Shown here: positions 8,711 through 16,731 of the stretch, piece after piece | Numbering within the stretch: the first letter of the stretch is position 1 | Layout: each line of letters starts with the position of its first letter | NCBI GenBank assembly: GCA_020849665.1 | Contig: JADLFX010000019.1 | Location: 47,930-111,929 of the forward strand | Reading direction: 5' to 3' | DNA length: 64,000 nt | DNA from: Planctomycetota bacterium | GTDB taxonomy: Bacteria > Planctomycetota > UBA1135 > UBA2386 | Notes under the pieces: generated by a model | The model's database searches: none | The model's input: only the letters and a program-made list of their open reading frames with translations | Told to the model about the DNA's origin: nothing | Translations under genes and position numbers: made by a program

Positions 8711-9787
8711 CTAGGCGAAGCACCGGCCGAACCGGTTGGCCAGGAACTCCTCGTGGCGGACGTCCTCCTGGCGCACGAAACCCTGCTGCGGCAGCCGGCC
8801 CTGCAAGAGCAGGTCCGCGACCGCGCAGATCCCTCCGGCCGTGGTCACCTGGATCGCGCTCCACAACTCGCCATGCATCTCGCGGTGCTGCACGCGGTGC
8901 GCGTAGGTCTTCTCGACGTAGCGGCCGTTCTCGGTGCCCTTGGCATACGCGAAGATCACCACCACGTCGTCCGTGGTCGTGGGCAGGGCGCGGTCGAAGA
9001 TCCGGACGAGTTCCTCGCGGTGCTCGCGGAACCGCAGGTCGTGCAGCAGGAACTTCACCAGGTCGCGGTGGCCCGGATAGCGGAGGGTCTTGTAGTTCAC
9101 GTGCCTGGCTTTGCCGGCCAGGGTCTCGGCCAGGGTGCCGAGTCCGCCCGAGGTGTTGAAGGCCTCGTAGGGCACGCCGTCGATGGAGAGCTGTTCGACC
9201 TGCTCGAGCGGCGGCACCTCGACCTTCCGTCCGTCGATCAGGGCCTCGCAGGGGTTGCAGTACTCGTTGACCAGCCCGTCGGTGCTCCAGGTCAGGTTGT
9301 AGCGCAGCGCGTTGGTGGGGAAGCGCGGCAGCGCGCCCACGCGCAGGTTGAGCTCCTGGATCTCGCTCATGCCGCGCACCAGGTGCATCCCGGCGATCGA
9401 GATGAAGCCGGGGGCGAGGCCGCACTGGGGGATGAACGCCGTCTTCGCGTCCTTGGCCAGCGCCTTCACGTGGTGGGTCACCGCCACGTCCTCGGTGAGG
9501 TCGAGGTAGTGCGCGCCGTGCGCCTTGGCTCGCTCGGCGATGCGCTTGTTGTGGCGGAACGGCGCGCACGACAGCACGGCGCGCGCGCCGTGCAGGATCG
9601 CGTCGAGCTCGGAGTTGGCGTCGAAGTCGACGCGCTGGGTGCTGCCGTGCCGCAGCGTGCGGCCGACGGTCTCGAGGTTGCCGGCGTGGGCATCGCCGAC
9701 GCGGAGGCGGTACTCACCCGTGCCGTCGAGCAGGCGGGTGACGAGGCGGCCGATCTTGCCGGCGCCGAGGATGACGACGTCGTACAT
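8711..9787 (-). CDS. Saccharopine dehydrogenase-like NAD(P)-dependent oxidoreductase
   Basis: 358 residues. The N-terminus is a Rossmann fold (MYDVVILGAGKIGRLVTRLL, GxGxxG near residues 8-13), followed by CAPFRHNKRIAERAKAHGAHYLDLTED, a typical substrate-binding stretch of the saccharopine dehydrogenase/carboxynorspermidine family, and QCGLAPGFISIAG. Length fits the bacterial lysine-6-dehydrogenase/saccharopine-reductase-like subfamily. It probably oxidises or reduces an amino-acid-like substrate in the cytoplasm. Its neighbours, a secreted toroid protein and a methyltransferase, give no pathway hint. Exact reaction unknown. Confidence 0.82.
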   Translation of the reverse strand: MYDVVILGAGKIGRLVTRLLDGTGEYRLRVGDAHAGNLETVGRTLRHGSTQRVDFDANSELDAILHGARAVLSCAPFRHNKRIAERAKAHGAHYLDLTEDVAVTHHVKALAKDAKTAFIPQCGLAPGFISIAGMHLVRGMSEIQELNLRVGALPRFPTNALRYNLTWSTDGLVNEYCNPCEALIDGRKVEVPPLEQVEQLSIDGVPYEAFNTSGGLGTLAETLAGKARHVNYKTLRYPGHRDLVKFLLHDLRFREHREELVRIFDRALPTTTDDVVVIFAYAKGTENGRYVEKTYAHRVQHREMHGELWSAIQVTTAGGICAVADLLLQGRLPQQGFVRQEDVRHEEFLANRFGRCFA

Positions 9788-9855
9788 GCGTAGCTGCGCG
9801 GAGAGGGAAACCGCGACTCTCTAGCGCCGGGATCGACCGGAAGGAAGCGCGGACT

Positions 9856-10671
9856 TCACTTGCGCCCGACCACGTACGCGAGCCATGCAGAGTCGGCCTC
9901 GCCGTGGTCCTTGCGCCGCCACACGCCGTTGCCCCTGCCGGTGCGGGCTTCGGTGCCCTCCCAGAGCACGTGCACGTCGCGGAAGCCGGAACGTTGCAGC
10001 GCGGCGCGCAGCTCCGGGATGGTCCACAGCCGCCAGTCGTAGGTGAACGCCTTGCGCAGGCGCGTCCCGTCGCGGAACTCGAAGTGGATGTGGCAGAGGA
10101 TCGAGTGCGTGATCGGGTCGAAGCGCGCCTGGTCCCACACGTAGGTGAAGCCGCGATTGCGGCGGCGCTCCTGCATCTCGACCTGGCTCTGTGCGCCGCC
10201 GAAGAGGTCCATGGCCAGCACGCCGCCGGGTTCGAGCCCGCGCCAGGCGTTGCGGACGTAGGCGTCCAGGTCGGGTTCGCGTTGGAACACGAACCACGAG
10301 AAGTTCATCGCCGCGATCAGCTGCACGGCGGGGGGGCGCACGGTGCGGACGTCGCCGCGCATGAGGCGGATGCGCCGGCGCTGGGGCGGCGTCAGGGCCG
10401 ACAGGACGCGCGTGCGGGCGTAGTCGAGGACCTCGCGGTCCAGATCCACGCCGAGGGCGCGGTTGGCTGCGTGCCGGCGTACGAACGCCGCGGCGAGGTG
10501 GGCCGTGCCGCAGAAATCCTCGCGGAAGCGGCGCAGCGGCTGGCCCGTGTAGCGCTGGAACCAGCGCGCGAAGAACGCCGCGTCCTCTTCCGGGGCCTGG
10601 ACCGCGATGGTGTAGAGCTCGTGCCTGTCGGCGGTGCGCGCCGTGTAGCGGGATGCGGACCTGGCTGCCAT
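9856..10671 (-). CDS. Class I SAM-dependent methyltransferase
   Basis: 271 residues. The core has a Rossmann-type SAM-binding layout: CGTAHLAAAFVRRHAANRALGVDLD (motif I and the acidic end of beta 2), RGDVRTVRPPAVQLIAAMNFSWF (motif for beta 4), and GGVLAMDLFGG. The ATG at 10671 starts MAARSASRYTARTADRHELY; further upstream in-frame starts would add a low-complexity tail. Divergent from the oxidoreductase gene at 10758 across an 86-bp region. Substrate is not evident. Confidence 0.85.
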   Translation of the reverse strand: MAARSASRYTARTADRHELYTIAVQAPEEDAAFFARWFQRYTGQPLRRFREDFCGTAHLAAAFVRRHAANRALGVDLDREVLDYARTRVLSALTPPQRRRIRLMRGDVRTVRPPAVQLIAAMNFSWFVFQREPDLDAYVRNAWRGLEPGGVLAMDLFGGAQSQVEMQERRRNRGFTYVWDQARFDPITHSILCHIHFEFRDGTRLRKAFTYDWRLWTIPELRAALQRSGFRDVHVLWEGTEARTGRGNGVWRRKDHGEADSAWLAYVVGRK

Positions 10672-10757
10672 CGGCGATTCCTTAGCGGCCGCGGCGCCTG
10701 CGGCAAGTCCGAGCTTCGAGCCTGGAGCCCGCCGCGCCGCCATGGTCTGATCGGGGC

Positions 10758-11720
10758 GTGCGACCCGCCGCAGAGCCACTCGCCGCCGCCGTGCTCGGTG
10801 CCGGTCGGGCGCGCAACGGCCTCGGGCCCTTCCTGATCCGCTTCCTGGAGGAGGCGGGCGTGCGGGTCGTCGCGATCGCCGGCCGCGATCTGGGACGCAC
10901 GCAGGAGCTGGCCGAGGTGCTCGCGCGCCGCCACGGGCATGCGGTGGCGGCGTGTCCCGACCCGCGTTCCCTGGCCCAGGTGCCGGGGCTGGATGCGTAC
11001 GTGGTGGCGGCGCCGATCCCCGCGCACCGTGCCGGCCTCGAGGCTGCCCTGGCCGCGGGCCTGCCGGTGTTGGCCGAGAAGCCCCTGCTGGCGCCGGAGG
11101 AACACGACCTGGTCCCGGACCTGCTCGACCGCTTCGCCGCGCGTCGCCTGCTCCTGGTCGAGAACTGCCCCTGGCCGGAAGTGCTGGCAGAACTCGCCCC
11201 GCGCTGGCCGGAGGCGTTCGCGCCGCCGCTGCGGCGCCTCGAACTGCGCCTCTCGCCCACCCAGGCGGGCAGGGAGATGCTGGTCGATTCGCTCTCGCAC
11301 CTGCTCAGCCTCCTGCAGGCCCTCGTGCCCGTGGACGCCGGCACGGCCATCCGCGACCTGCGCTGGAGCGGCCGTGGCGCCGCCAGCGAGGCGATGGACC
11401 TGGAGTTCGTGGCCGAACGACCATTCGCAGCGGTGGTCCTGCGCCTGCTGCTGCGGCGCGTGCCGGAGCAGCCGCGGCCGGCGTGGCTGGCGGTCAACGG
11501 CGTGCGCCTCGATCGAACGGTGGCGCTGCCCGACTACGCGATGTCGTTCGCCGGCGCGGGCCGCAGCCTGCGCGTGGGTGATCCTCTGCGCGCCCTCGTG
11601 TATGGTTTCGCCCGCTCGGTCAGGGAGGACGCTCATGAACGAACCCGCCGCGAATCCGACGCCATCCGGCAACGTGCCCGCCTCTACCAGGCCATCGTCC
11701 GCGCCCACGACCAGGGCTGA
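10758..11720 (+). CDS. Gfo/Idh/MocA family oxidoreductase
   Basis: 320 residues from a GTG start. N-terminal nucleotide-binding fold (AAVLGAGRARNGLGPFLIRFL), then DAYVVAAPIPAHRAGLEAAL and the diagnostic VLAEKPLL near residue 110. The C-terminal half (about 130-320) is the expected alpha/beta dimerisation and substrate domain but is weakly conserved. The last 86 bases overlap the start of the radical SAM gene in another frame, so the extreme C-terminus may be frame-constrained. Likely acts on a sugar-like alcohol; substrate unknown. Confidence 0.82.
   Translation: MRPAAEPLAAAVLGAGRARNGLGPFLIRFLEEAGVRVVAIAGRDLGRTQELAEVLARRHGHAVAACPDPRSLAQVPGLDAYVVAAPIPAHRAGLEAALAAGLPVLAEKPLLAPEEHDLVPDLLDRFAARRLLLVENCPWPEVLAELAPRWPEAFAPPLRRLELRLSPTQAGREMLVDSLSHLLSLLQALVPVDAGTAIRDLRWSGRGAASEAMDLEFVAERPFAAVVLRLLLRRVPEQPRPAWLAVNGVRLDRTVALPDYAMSFAGAGRSLRVGDPLRALVYGFARSVREDAHERTRRESDAIRQRARLYQAIVRAHDQG
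11601..11628 (+). promoter_or_regulatory. Internal -10 box and ribosome binding site for the radical SAM gene
   Basis: TATGGT (11601-11606) matches the -10 elements at 24065 and 48955. AGGGAGG (11622-11628) lies 6 nt before the ATG at 11635. Both lie inside the upstream reading frame. No good -35 is visible; the ribosome binding site is the firmer of the two and decides the start. Confidence 0.55.
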
Positions 11721-12954
11721 GGGCCAGCGCCGTGCGGAGGCCGTGCACGACTTCGCGGCCAAGCTGCGGCAGCCGTCGCTGTGGCCCCACGTGGTCGACT
11801 ACCTGAAGTGGCAGCGTGCCCTGCGCGCCGCCGTGGCCGAGGGCCGCAGCCTGCCCCAGACCCCGGCGCTGGTGCCGCTGTCCATCAACCTGGACCTGAC
11901 CACGGCCTGCAACTACGCCTGCGACCACTGCATCGACTGGGACATCCTGAACCAGCCCACCAAGCACCTCGAGCAGGAGCTGGTGGACTCGATCCGTCTG
12001 ATGGCGGCCCGCGGCCTCAAGAGCATCATCCTGATCGGTGGCGGCGAGCCGACCCTGTACCCGGGGTTCGTGAGCTTCGTGCGCATGGCCAAGGAACTCG
12101 GCCTGCAGATCGCGGTGGTGAGCAACGGCAGCCGCAACGAGAAGATCCTGGAGATCGCCCCGTACCTGGACGAGCGCGACTGGGTGCGCCTCTCGCTCGA
12201 CTCGGGCACCAACGCGACGTTCCAGCGGATGCACAATCCGTCGAAGAAGTCCCTGACCCTGGACGAGATCTGCGCCTGGATCCCCAAGATCCGCGAGGTC
12301 AACCCGAAGCCCACGCTCGGCTTCTCGTTCATCATCACGTGGCGCGGCGCGCAGCGCGACGACGTGAAGGTCGTGGAGAACCTCGACGAGATCGTGCTGG
12401 CGACCGAACGCGCGCGCAACGCGGGCTTCTCGTACATCTCGTTCAAGCCGTTCCTGGAACGCAGCGACAAGGGCTCCGAGGTGATGGATCCCGAGCATGC
12501 CGAGGAGGAGCTGGCGGGCGTCTTGCGCCGGATCCGCGTCCTGGTGGACGAGGCCAAGAAGCTCGAGCGGCCGGGATTCCGCGTGCTGGAGAGCACCAAC
12601 CTGCGGCTGCTCATGGAGAACCGCTGGCGCGAGTACACCAACCAGCCGCATGTGTGCCACTTCCAGGCGCTGCGCCAGGTCCTGAGCCCGATCGGCACGT
12701 ACAACTGCCCCGCGTACCGTGGCGTGGGCTACGCCAAGGTGGGGGAGAAGGACGCGTACAAGGACGAGGCGAACCTGGCGCGCACGTCGAGCGCGACCGA
12801 GGGATTGCTGCGCCACTTCGACGCCGCGAAGGAATGCCGCGAGGTGACCTGCCTCTACAACGGCGCCAACTGGTGGCTGGAGCGGCTGATCGAGTCCGGC
12901 ACCGATCTCGACACGGTGGAACTGGCGGAGGAGCGGCGCGACTGGTTCCTGTGA
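11635..12954 (+). CDS. Radical SAM protein with SPASM-like C-terminus
   Basis: 439 residues. The radical SAM core starts near residue 80 and has the CxxxCxxC cluster motif (CNYACDHC) after LSINLDLTTA, then IGGGEPTLYPGF for SAM binding. The C-terminal part holds four more cysteines (PHVCHF, YNCPAY, KECREVTC), consistent with an auxiliary Fe-S cluster of the SPASM type. The first 70 residues are Pro/Ser/Ala-rich and then helical. Start set by a strong ribosome binding site 6 nt upstream. No peptide substrate gene is visible nearby, so a small-molecule or sugar substrate related to the overlapping oxidoreductase is possible. Confidence 0.88.
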   Translation: MNEPAANPTPSGNVPASTRPSSAPTTRAEGQRRAEAVHDFAAKLRQPSLWPHVVDYLKWQRALRAAVAEGRSLPQTPALVPLSINLDLTTACNYACDHCIDWDILNQPTKHLEQELVDSIRLMAARGLKSIILIGGGEPTLYPGFVSFVRMAKELGLQIAVVSNGSRNEKILEIAPYLDERDWVRLSLDSGTNATFQRMHNPSKKSLTLDEICAWIPKIREVNPKPTLGFSFIITWRGAQRDDVKVVENLDEIVLATERARNAGFSYISFKPFLERSDKGSEVMDPEHAEEELAGVLRRIRVLVDEAKKLERPGFRVLESTNLRLLMENRWREYTNQPHVCHFQALRQVLSPIGTYNCPAYRGVGYAKVGEKDAYKDEANLARTSSATEGLLRHFDAAKECREVTCLYNGANWWLERLIESGTDLDTVELAEERRDWFL

Positions 12955-12961
12955 GCGGGCC

Positions 12962-14014
12962 CTAGGGTTCCAGCGCCTCGATCTCGGTCGCCTTCACCGA
13001 CACCCACACGGCATCGCCCTCGCCCACACCCAGCGCGCGCAGCCCCTGCGCCGTGACCTCGGCGACCAGGGACGGCTCGCCGGCGATCCGCACGCGCAGG
13101 CGGTCCCCGAGCGCGTCGATCCCGGTGATCCGGCCCTGCCACACGTTGCGGGGCGATCCTTCCGGCGCCCGGCCGTGCAGCGCCACGGCGCGCGGGTGGA
13201 TCAGCAGGTCGAGCGGCCCCTCCCTGGGTTCGGCAAGGCGCAGGCAGCCGCCACCGCGCACGGCGACCAGGCCCGCGCGGGCGTCGCCGTGCAGCAGGTT
13301 CTGTCCGACCAGGTGGGCGACGTAGGCCGAGCGCGGGTGGGCCGCCACCTCCTCCGGCGTGCCCTCCTGCACGATGCGTCCGGCCTCGAGCACCAGGAGC
13401 CGGTCGGCCAGGGTGAGCGCCTCGATCGGGTCGTGCGTCACCAGCAGGCGGACGCCGGAGAAGCGCTGGAGCAGGCGGCGCAGGTCGGAGCGCAGCACCG
13501 CGCGTGCCGGGGCGTCGATGGCGCTCGTGGGTTCGTCGAGGAGCAGCAGTTCGGGCTCGGCGGCGAGGGCGCGCGCCATGGCGATGCGCTGGCGCTGTCC
13601 GCCGGAGAGCTCGGCGGGCCGCGTGGCGGCACAGTCCACCACGCCCAGGTCTTCGAGCCAGCGACGGGCCGCGGCTGCGGCGTCGGCGGGAGCGGCGCCG
13701 CGCGCACGCAGCGGGAACGCGACGTTGGCGAGGGCATCCAGGTGCGGGAAGAGCGCGCCCTCCTGGAACACCATGCCGATGCGCCGCTCGCGCGGGTGGA
13801 GGTGGACGCCACGGGCGGAGTCCGCCAGGGTGCGTCCGCCGACGACGATGCGGCCGCGCCCCTGCGCCTCGAGCCCGGCGAGGGAGCGCAGGAGCGTGGT
13901 CTTGCCCGCGGCGTTCGGTCCGACCAGCACGTGCGTGCAGGCCGCGATCAGGTCGAGCCGCACGTCCAGCGCGAAGCCGGCGCGGCACAGGGCGAGTTCT
14001 GCCTGAAGGCTCAC
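12962..14014 (-). CDS. modC: Molybdate ABC transporter ATP-binding protein ModC
   Basis: 350-residue cytoplasmic ATPase of the molybdate importer. Walker A GPNAAGKTT near 32-40, signature LSGGQRQRIAMARAL, Walker B LLLLDEPTSA, and H-loop LVTHDP are all present. The C-terminal 120 residues form the TOBE/mop-like domain that senses oxyanion (GRITGIDALGDRLRV and VWVSVKATEIE). The GTG start overlaps the modB stop by 4 bases. It converges on the radical SAM gene, with 7 bp between the stop codons. Confidence 0.93.
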   Translation of the reverse strand: MSLQAELALCRAGFALDVRLDLIAACTHVLVGPNAAGKTTLLRSLAGLEAQGRGRIVVGGRTLADSARGVHLHPRERRIGMVFQEGALFPHLDALANVAFPLRARGAAPADAAAAARRWLEDLGVVDCAATRPAELSGGQRQRIAMARALAAEPELLLLDEPTSAIDAPARAVLRSDLRRLLQRFSGVRLLVTHDPIEALTLADRLLVLEAGRIVQEGTPEEVAAHPRSAYVAHLVGQNLLHGDARAGLVAVRGGGCLRLAEPREGPLDLLIHPRAVALHGRAPEGSPRNVWQGRITGIDALGDRLRVRIAGEPSLVAEVTAQGLRALGVGEGDAVWVSVKATEIEALEP

Positions 14015-14799
14015 GCCACCCCCGGCAGCCAGCGGCGGCGCAGGAGCACCAGGAGCACGAGCGCGAGGCCAACCAGGACGAGGCTGAGCGCCATCGCGGC
14101 GTCGGGATCGGTCTCCAGGGCCAGATACACGGCCAGGGGCAGCGTCCTGGTCTCGCCCGCGAGCGAGCCAGCGAACGTGATCGTCGCGCCGAACTCGCCC
14201 AGGGCACGTGCCCAGCAGGTGATCAGCCCGGCGAGCAGCGCGGGCGCGACCAGGGGCAGGGTCACGCGGCGGAAGCGGAACGCCGGCCCCGCTCCCAGCG
14301 TGTCCGCCGCCTCGAGCAGGCGCGGATCCACCGCGCGCACGCCGGCCTCCACCGCGAACACCAGGAACGGGAGCGCCATGTAGGCTTGCGCCAGGACCAC
14401 GGCCGCCCAGGTGAACGGGATGCCGACGCCGAACACCTCGTGCAGCGGGCCGCCGACGAGCCCGCGCCGGCCATACGCCAGGAGCAGCGCCACGCCCCCG
14501 ACCACGGGCGGCAGGACCATCGGCAGGAGCAGCAGCGCGCGCGCCAGCGCGCGGCCCGTGGTGCGCGGGCCGGCGAGCCACACTGCGAGCGGCAGGCCCA
14601 GGCAGAGGTCGAGGAGCGTGGCCCCGGCCGAGGTCAGGAGCGAGAGCCGCAGCGCCTGCAGCGTCTCCGCGGCGAGCAGGTGCTCGCCCAGGCGGGCCCA
14701 AGGCGCGCGCGCGAGGAGCCCCAGCACCGGCAGGGCGAGGAACGCCACGGCCAGGGCCACAGCGGCGCCGTAGCCCAGCCGCGCTGCGTATGGACTCAC
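14011..14799 (-). CDS. modB: Molybdate ABC transporter permease ModB
   Basis: 262-residue inner-membrane permease with a GTG start. About five hydrophobic segments are visible. The cytoplasmic coupling loop for the ATPase is present as EAADTLGAGPAFRFRRVTLPL (EAA motif, first part), followed by the family ALGEFGATITFAGS. Lies 58 bp after modA and overlaps modC, forming the operon modA-modB-modC. Confidence 0.94.
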   Translation of the reverse strand: MSPYAARLGYGAAVALAVAFLALPVLGLLARAPWARLGEHLLAAETLQALRLSLLTSAGATLLDLCLGLPLAVWLAGPRTTGRALARALLLLPMVLPPVVGGVALLLAYGRRGLVGGPLHEVFGVGIPFTWAAVVLAQAYMALPFLVFAVEAGVRAVDPRLLEAADTLGAGPAFRFRRVTLPLVAPALLAGLITCWARALGEFGATITFAGSLAGETRTLPLAVYLALETDPDAAMALSLVLVGLALVLLVLLRRRWLPGVA

Positions 14800-14857
14800 G
14801 GGGCCGTCTCCGGCCGCGGCGCAGGCCGGAGGCCGGGCCCCTGGAACGCGCCGGACA

Positions 14858-15610
14858 TCATGGACGTGTGTCGAAGCCCGCTTCGGCGAGAACGGCCTGG
14901 CCGCGCGCGCCCAGGATCAGGTCCACGAACGCCCGCGCGGCCTCGGGCTGGCCGGCCGTGCGGGTGATCGCGATCGGGTAGACGGCGACCGTGTTTGCCT
15001 CCGCTGGGATGGCGACGCCTTCCACCTCGCCCCCCGCGGCCAGCAGGTCGCTGGCATACACGATCCCGATGTCGGCCTCCCCCAGGCGCAGCTTCGCGAG
15101 CACGCCCTGGACGCTGCTCTCCTCGCTGCGTGGGCGGACATGCACCCCGGCGCGCTGCAGGACCTCCCGGGCATAGCGGCCAGCGGGCACCCCGGGGGCG
15201 CAGAGCACCACGACCAGATCGTCCCTGCCAAGGTCTGGCAGACCCTGGACGCGCCGGGGATTGCCGCGCGGCACCGCGATGGCGAGGCGGTTGCGCGCGA
15301 ATGCCTTGGAGTTCCCCGGAGCCAGGACCCCCGCGGCCGCGGCGCGCGCCATGCTGGCGAGGTCGGCCGTCGCGAGCACGTCGCACGGCGCGCCGTTCTC
15401 GATCTGCGTGACCAGGCTGGGGCTGCCGCCGAGCTCCAGGCGCACGCGCGTGCCCGGGTGCAGCTCTGCGTACACCTGCGCCAGCCGTTCGAACGGGACG
15501 CGCAGCGAGGCGGCCGCGTACACGTGGATCTCCCGGGTCCCCTGCGGCGCGCGCGAGCAGCCTGCCGCCAGCAACACGAGCAGGGGCGTCGAGATCCGAG
15601 CCAAGCGCAT
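14858..15610 (-). CDS. modA: Molybdate ABC transporter substrate-binding lipoprotein ModA
   Basis: 250 residues. Signal peptide with lipobox LLAAGC at about residue 18, so it is probably membrane-anchored. Family motifs: YAAASLRVPFERLAQ (oxyanion-binding Ser region), GGSPSLVTQIENGAPCDVLATAD, and GIVYASDLLA. It captures molybdate or tungstate for ModBC. ATG at 15610 starts the signal peptide. The -10 box CACACT ends 6 nt before the ATG and no Shine-Dalgarno is visible. I looked for a molybdenum-cofactor riboswitch and saw none. Confidence 0.93.
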   Translation of the reverse strand: MRLARISTPLLVLLAAGCSRAPQGTREIHVYAAASLRVPFERLAQVYAELHPGTRVRLELGGSPSLVTQIENGAPCDVLATADLASMARAAAAGVLAPGNSKAFARNRLAIAVPRGNPRRVQGLPDLGRDDLVVVLCAPGVPAGRYAREVLQRAGVHVRPRSEESSVQGVLAKLRLGEADIGIVYASDLLAAGGEVEGVAIPAEANTVAVYPIAITRTAGQPEAARAFVDLILGARGQAVLAEAGFDTRP

Positions 15611-15616
15611 GTCGCG

Positions 15617-15645
15617 AGTGTGGGTGCGGGAGCGAATCCGAGCAA
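15617..15645 (-). promoter_or_regulatory. Promoter of modABC
   Basis: TTGCTC (15640-15645), 17-bp spacer, CACACT (15617-15622), 6 nt to the ATG. The -10 is identical to those of ffh and tig. Confidence 0.45.
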
Positions 15646-15708
15646 GGTTCCTGGTCGTGCCCGGTGCGCCGGCCACGGTTCGGACCTCGTCCTGGAGACG
15701 TGCCGCGA

Positions 15709-16368
15709 TCAATCGCAGCAGGCAGCGCCCTGCAGGTCGCGCCACGCGCGCCAGGCGAGGAGTGCAGCTGCTGCGAGGAGGAGACCGCGGCGGAACCATG
15801 CCAGGCCGGCCGAACCCAGGATGCCGCGCAGGCGCGGCAAGAGCCCCTGGGCCAGTGCCAACAACGGGAGCGACCCGACTGCGAACCCGCCGAGCGTCGC
15901 CGCACCGCCTGTGGCGGAGCCGGAGACGAGCGCGGCGGCCGCCACGGCGTAGAGCAGTCCGCAGGGCAACAGGGGCGTGATCGCGCCGAGCGCGCCGGCG
16001 CGCGCGGCGGGGGGGAGGCGGAGCGCCACGTCCGAAGCATGGCGGGCGGCCGTGGCGAGACCGGGAACCCGGTGGAGGAACCGGTCCAGGCCGAGAGCGA
16101 AGAGCAGCAGGCTCGCTGCCAGCACGAATCCCAGCCACGCTCCGGTGTGGGCCGAGGTGGGCAGGACGTGTCCGCCGAGGCCGCCGAGCAGCGCGCCCAG
16201 GACGCCATAGGACGCCAGCCGCGCCGCGTGGTACGCGAGCCCGGTACCGGGCATGCCCGCCACCGCGATGACCAGCGGCCCGCACATCCCCGCGCAGTGC
16301 AGGCTGTTCACCGCGCCGAAGAGGGCCGAGCTGGCGACTCCGGCGAGAAGGGGATCGGTGGGGAGCAC
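15709..16368 (-). CDS. Sulfite exporter TauE/SafE family (cytochrome-oxidase-associated) membrane protein
   Basis: 219 residues, six or so membrane segments. The first has the hallmark GAVNSLHCAGMCGPLV with two cysteines in a helix, and a later helix has ITPLLPCGLLY, as in the SafE/DsbD-like proteins encoded with cbb3 oxidases. These are thought to move copper or reductant during oxidase assembly. Ends in a Cys-Cys-Asp tail. The GTG at 16368 gives VLPTDPLLAG, a normal start. Divergent from ccoI. The 363-bp gap between them (16369-16731) has no gene and no visible FNR-type box. Confidence 0.82.
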   Translation of the reverse strand: MLPTDPLLAGVASSALFGAVNSLHCAGMCGPLVIAVAGMPGTGLAYHAARLASYGVLGALLGGLGGHVLPTSAHTGAWLGFVLAASLLLFALGLDRFLHRVPGLATAARHASDVALRLPPAARAGALGAITPLLPCGLLYAVAAAALVSGSATGGAATLGGFAVGSLPLLALAQGLLPRLRGILGSAGLAWFRRGLLLAAAALLAWRAWRDLQGAACCD

Positions 16369-16690
16369 GGGGGGTGGTTCGGCCGGATTGTGCCGGCTCC
16401 GGTGGGCCGGTGTGAGTCGGTCCTGGCTTCCGGGATGCCCGAGATGCGCGGGCCCCAGAGGTGGAGCGTGCACGACCCCGGGCGCCCAGGGACGCGGCGC
16501 CCTTCCCGAGCCGGCAGCCAGCGTCCGTGAGTCCGGGACCCGGGAACGCTGCTCGGGGGCGGAATCCCTCAACCGGTTCCGCACCCCTGACTTTCCCGAG
16601 CGGCGCTCCTGGGTCGCCTGCCGCGCCGGGCCGCAGCGGCTGCCACCGGACGTCCATCTTCGCCGCCGCGCCTTTCCGGGAGGGTGTCGC

Positions 16691-16720
16691 TTGCGTGAAA
16701 GACCTGGACCAGGACAGCGT
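16691..16720 (+). promoter_or_regulatory. Possible promoter of the cbb3 operon
   Basis: TTGCGT (16691-16696), 18-bp spacer, CAGCGT (16715-16720), 11 nt before the ATG at 16732. Weak, but it fits the window consensus and supports that start. Confidence 0.3.
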
Positions 16721-16731
16721 TGCGACGGCCC

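Noticed and set aside
9818..9823. TAGAGA as -10 of the saccharopine-dehydrogenase-like gene
   Set aside because: It lacks the final T shared by the other -10 boxes and has no TTG-type -35 at 16-18 bp.
15611..15708. Molybdenum-cofactor riboswitch upstream of modA
   Set aside because: The region lacks the conserved riboswitch stems, and the -10 box lies only 6 nt from the ATG, leaving no room for a leader.
16369..16731. FNR/ANR-type site controlling the cbb3 operon
   Set aside because: No TTGAT-N4-ATCAA-like sequence is visible; only an AACCGGTT palindrome at about 16570, which is too short to call.
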